64,000 bases of DNA from Aphanothece hegewaldii CCALA 016 (GTDB lineage Bacteria > Cyanobacteriota > Cyanobacteriia > Cyanobacteriales > Microcystaceae), in assembly GCF_003007785.1 (NCBI RefSeq), contig NZ_PXOH01000013.1, forward strand, positions 1 through 64,000, written 5' to 3'. Numbering within the stretch: the stretch's first letter is position 1; every line of letters begins with the position of its first letter. Of this stretch, positions 62,742 through 64,000 are shown piece by piece. Position numbers and translations under genes: made by a program. Under the pieces are notes generated by a model that searched no databases, was not told where the DNA came from, and saw only the letters and a program-made list of their open reading frames with translations.

Positions 62742-63515
62742 TTAAAATTGTCGTCGTGAAAACACTAAAATAGCAATACCCAGCAGTAAACACGTATAGA
62801 GAATCCCATAAGTAGCATTACTTATTAAGGTCTCAACACTCGGTAATAAGCCGTATACAGCATCATTTTTCAAGTTTAAGCGTTCGAGATCGGGTAAAAT
62901 CAGATAAAGAGTTTTGGTAATCGCTGCAATACTTTCATTTTTGCTAATGACACCAAGTTTTAACAAATCCTTGCTAATATGACCCATCAAATATAGCCCA
63001 AAGCTTAAAAGCGTTGCCAGTATAGAACTGGTAAACACTCCGAAAGCAATGGCGATCGCAATTAATAAGGCTAATTCCAGAAAAAGAAATACAACCGAAA
63101 TAATAATCGGAAAAGCTTGATAATCAACTTTAGTCCAAGTGAGCAATAATATATAGACAATCGTCATGATCGTCAACATGACACTCAACACAGCAGATAA
63201 CCCCAAATGCTTACCAATAATAAATTCAGCGCGACTCAGGGGTTTAGGAATTAAAATCAAAACGGTTCGTTTCTCGATTTCTTTGTTAATAAGTCCTGTT
63301 CCGACAAAAATAGCCACAATTGCCCCTAATAGACTGATTGCGCCTAAACCTAGATCCAATAAGATTTTATTATGAGTTCCAATGGAAATTTCAGGCAATA
63401 GTCGTACAGCAATGACCATTAATAAAGTAAAAAAGCCAATAAAATAGAGGATGCGATCGCGGATGACTTCCCGAAATCCATTAGCTGCGATTGACCAAAT
63501 TCTATAAATACTCAT
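62742..63515 (-). CDS. ABC-2-type transport permease
   Basis: 257 residues with six hydrophobic helices. The pattern MSIYRIWSIAANGFREVIRDRILYFIGFF and GLINKEIEKRTVLILIPKPLSRAEFIIGKHLG is typical of ABC-2/NosY permeases; the cytoplasmic KEIEKRT loop is the coupling helix region. No ATPase gene is adjacent on this strand in the window. Substrate unknown. It lies between two unrelated genes and is read towards the histidine kinase gene. Confidence 0.8.
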   Translation of the reverse strand: MSIYRIWSIAANGFREVIRDRILYFIGFFTLLMVIAVRLLPEISIGTHNKILLDLGLGAISLLGAIVAIFVGTGLINKEIEKRTVLILIPKPLSRAEFIIGKHLGLSAVLSVMLTIMTIVYILLLTWTKVDYQAFPIIISVVFLFLELALLIAIAIAFGVFTSSILATLLSFGLYLMGHISKDLLKLGVISKNESIAAITKTLYLILPDLERLNLKNDAVYGLLPSVETLISNATYGILYTCLLLGIAILVFSRRQF

Positions 63516-63702
63516 TGATGGATTGACAAATAATCATAATGGATGCTTTTAGCTTTAATATACCCATCTAGCCAGGTCAAAATTATCACCTCGCTCAAAC
63601 TCGTCTTGTATGTAGGCTTTCGGTACTTGATGCAAAGCGGGAAATTTTTTATTGATTAGACAGTCAAAGCTAAAATAGGTAGACATCAAACGCAATTAAC
63701 CC

Positions 63703-64000
63703 ATGCAAGAAAAATTCAAAAATCATCGAGGAGTAATTACAGCAGTGATTACCTTCTTTATGATTGAATTAGCTATTGTTCTCTTTCGGTATCATGCTTA
63801 CTATCATACTGATACATCTTTTGATCTAGGTATTTTTAATCAGGTTTTTTGGAATGGACATCAGGGTCGTTTTTTTCAAAGTTCCCTTTCTTCTTCCCTT
63901 TCCATATCAGTCGAAACCCCTTTCGTTTCCTATCATCGTCTAGGACAGCATTTTACTCCGGCTTTGCTGTTGTGGCTTCCCATTTACGCGCTTTTTCCCT
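63703..64000 (+). CDS. DUF2079 membrane protein, start only
   Basis: About 99 codons before the window ends. The start MQEKFKNHRGVITAVITFFM is one hydrophobic helix, and the following HTDTSFDLGIFNQVFWNGHQGRFFQSSLSS and YHRLGQHFTPALLLWLPIYALF match the DUF2079 family, predicted multi-pass proteins related to glycosyltransferase C superfamily enzymes. The rest of the gene is outside the window, so length and function cannot be judged. Confidence 0.8.
   Translation, partial: MQEKFKNHRGVITAVITFFMIELAIVLFRYHAYYHTDTSFDLGIFNQVFWNGHQGRFFQSSLSSSLSISVETPFVSYHRLGQHFTPALLLWLPIYALFP

Noticed and set aside
1..64000. CRISPR arrays, tRNA and rRNA genes, prophage
   Set aside because: No regularly spaced repeats, no cloverleaf-like sequence with a CCA-end context and no rRNA-like segment were noticed on reading the gaps; a tRNAscan-type search would settle it.

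Overview
The window reads as the chromosome of an AT-rich cyanobacterium. Marker genes are chlB (dark-operative protochlorophyllide reductase), ferredoxin-type narB with narM, a CpcS/CpeS-type bilin lyase, carotenoid genes crtR, crtE and crtH, acyl-lipid desaturase desC, phylloquinone gene menD, and many cyanobacteria-restricted small families. The HIP1 octamer GCGATCGC is frequent inside and between genes. I cannot name a genus from this alone. I saw no rRNA, tRNA, CRISPR array or prophage.

Layout. 1-9.5 kb: a truncated YnfA-type gene, an AlkA-type glycosylase, menD, a sugar-binding lipoprotein, glucokinase, a Hik2/CSK-like GAF sensor kinase and crtR. 9.6-16.9 kb: an FGE-fold protein, an AEC permease, the bilin lyase, small conserved genes, crcB, a decayed IS630-type element with readable ends, and a membrane-anchored subtilisin with a coupled 72-residue protein. 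17.2-21.3 kb: a nitrogen block. narB and narM lie behind NtcB-like and NtcA-like sites, followed by a two-gene operon (stand-alone allophanate-hydrolase C-terminal domain plus isochorismatase-type cysteine hydrolase) with its own NtcA-like box. 22.2-29.0 kb: panD and two tandem giant paralogues (FG-GAP, ASPIC/UnbV, RTX repeats) that look like type I secretion substrates. 29.2-42.5 kb: mostly housekeeping genes (cysS, accB, efp, a TLP40-type cyclophilin, crtE, desC, cofG, pheS, an amidase). 42.7-51.9 kb: small genes, a methyltransferase interrupted by an early stop, gloA, radC, a 5-oxoprolinase split in two with two toxin-antitoxin modules between the halves, tsaB and a RimK-associated protease. 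51.9-64 kb: a candidate small RNA, crtH, a histidine-less histidine kinase coupled to an ABC1 kinase, a dead mazEF remnant, chlB, a MidA-type methyltransferase, a two-GAF histidine kinase, an ABC-2 permease and the start of a DUF2079 protein.

Themes. Photosynthetic metabolism is dispersed rather than clustered. Accessory DNA appears as toxin-antitoxin modules in three states (two intact, one decayed), one dead IS630-type element, a possible non-autonomous element with 10-bp complementary ends (34.85-34.96 kb), and a family of intergenic palindromes (core GGGTTTGG...CCAAACCC). The most testable new ideas are the nitrogen-regulated ureide operon, the split oxoprolinase, the pseudokinase/ABC1 pair, the small RNA before crtH, and the secreted twin proteins with a CxCxxC motif.
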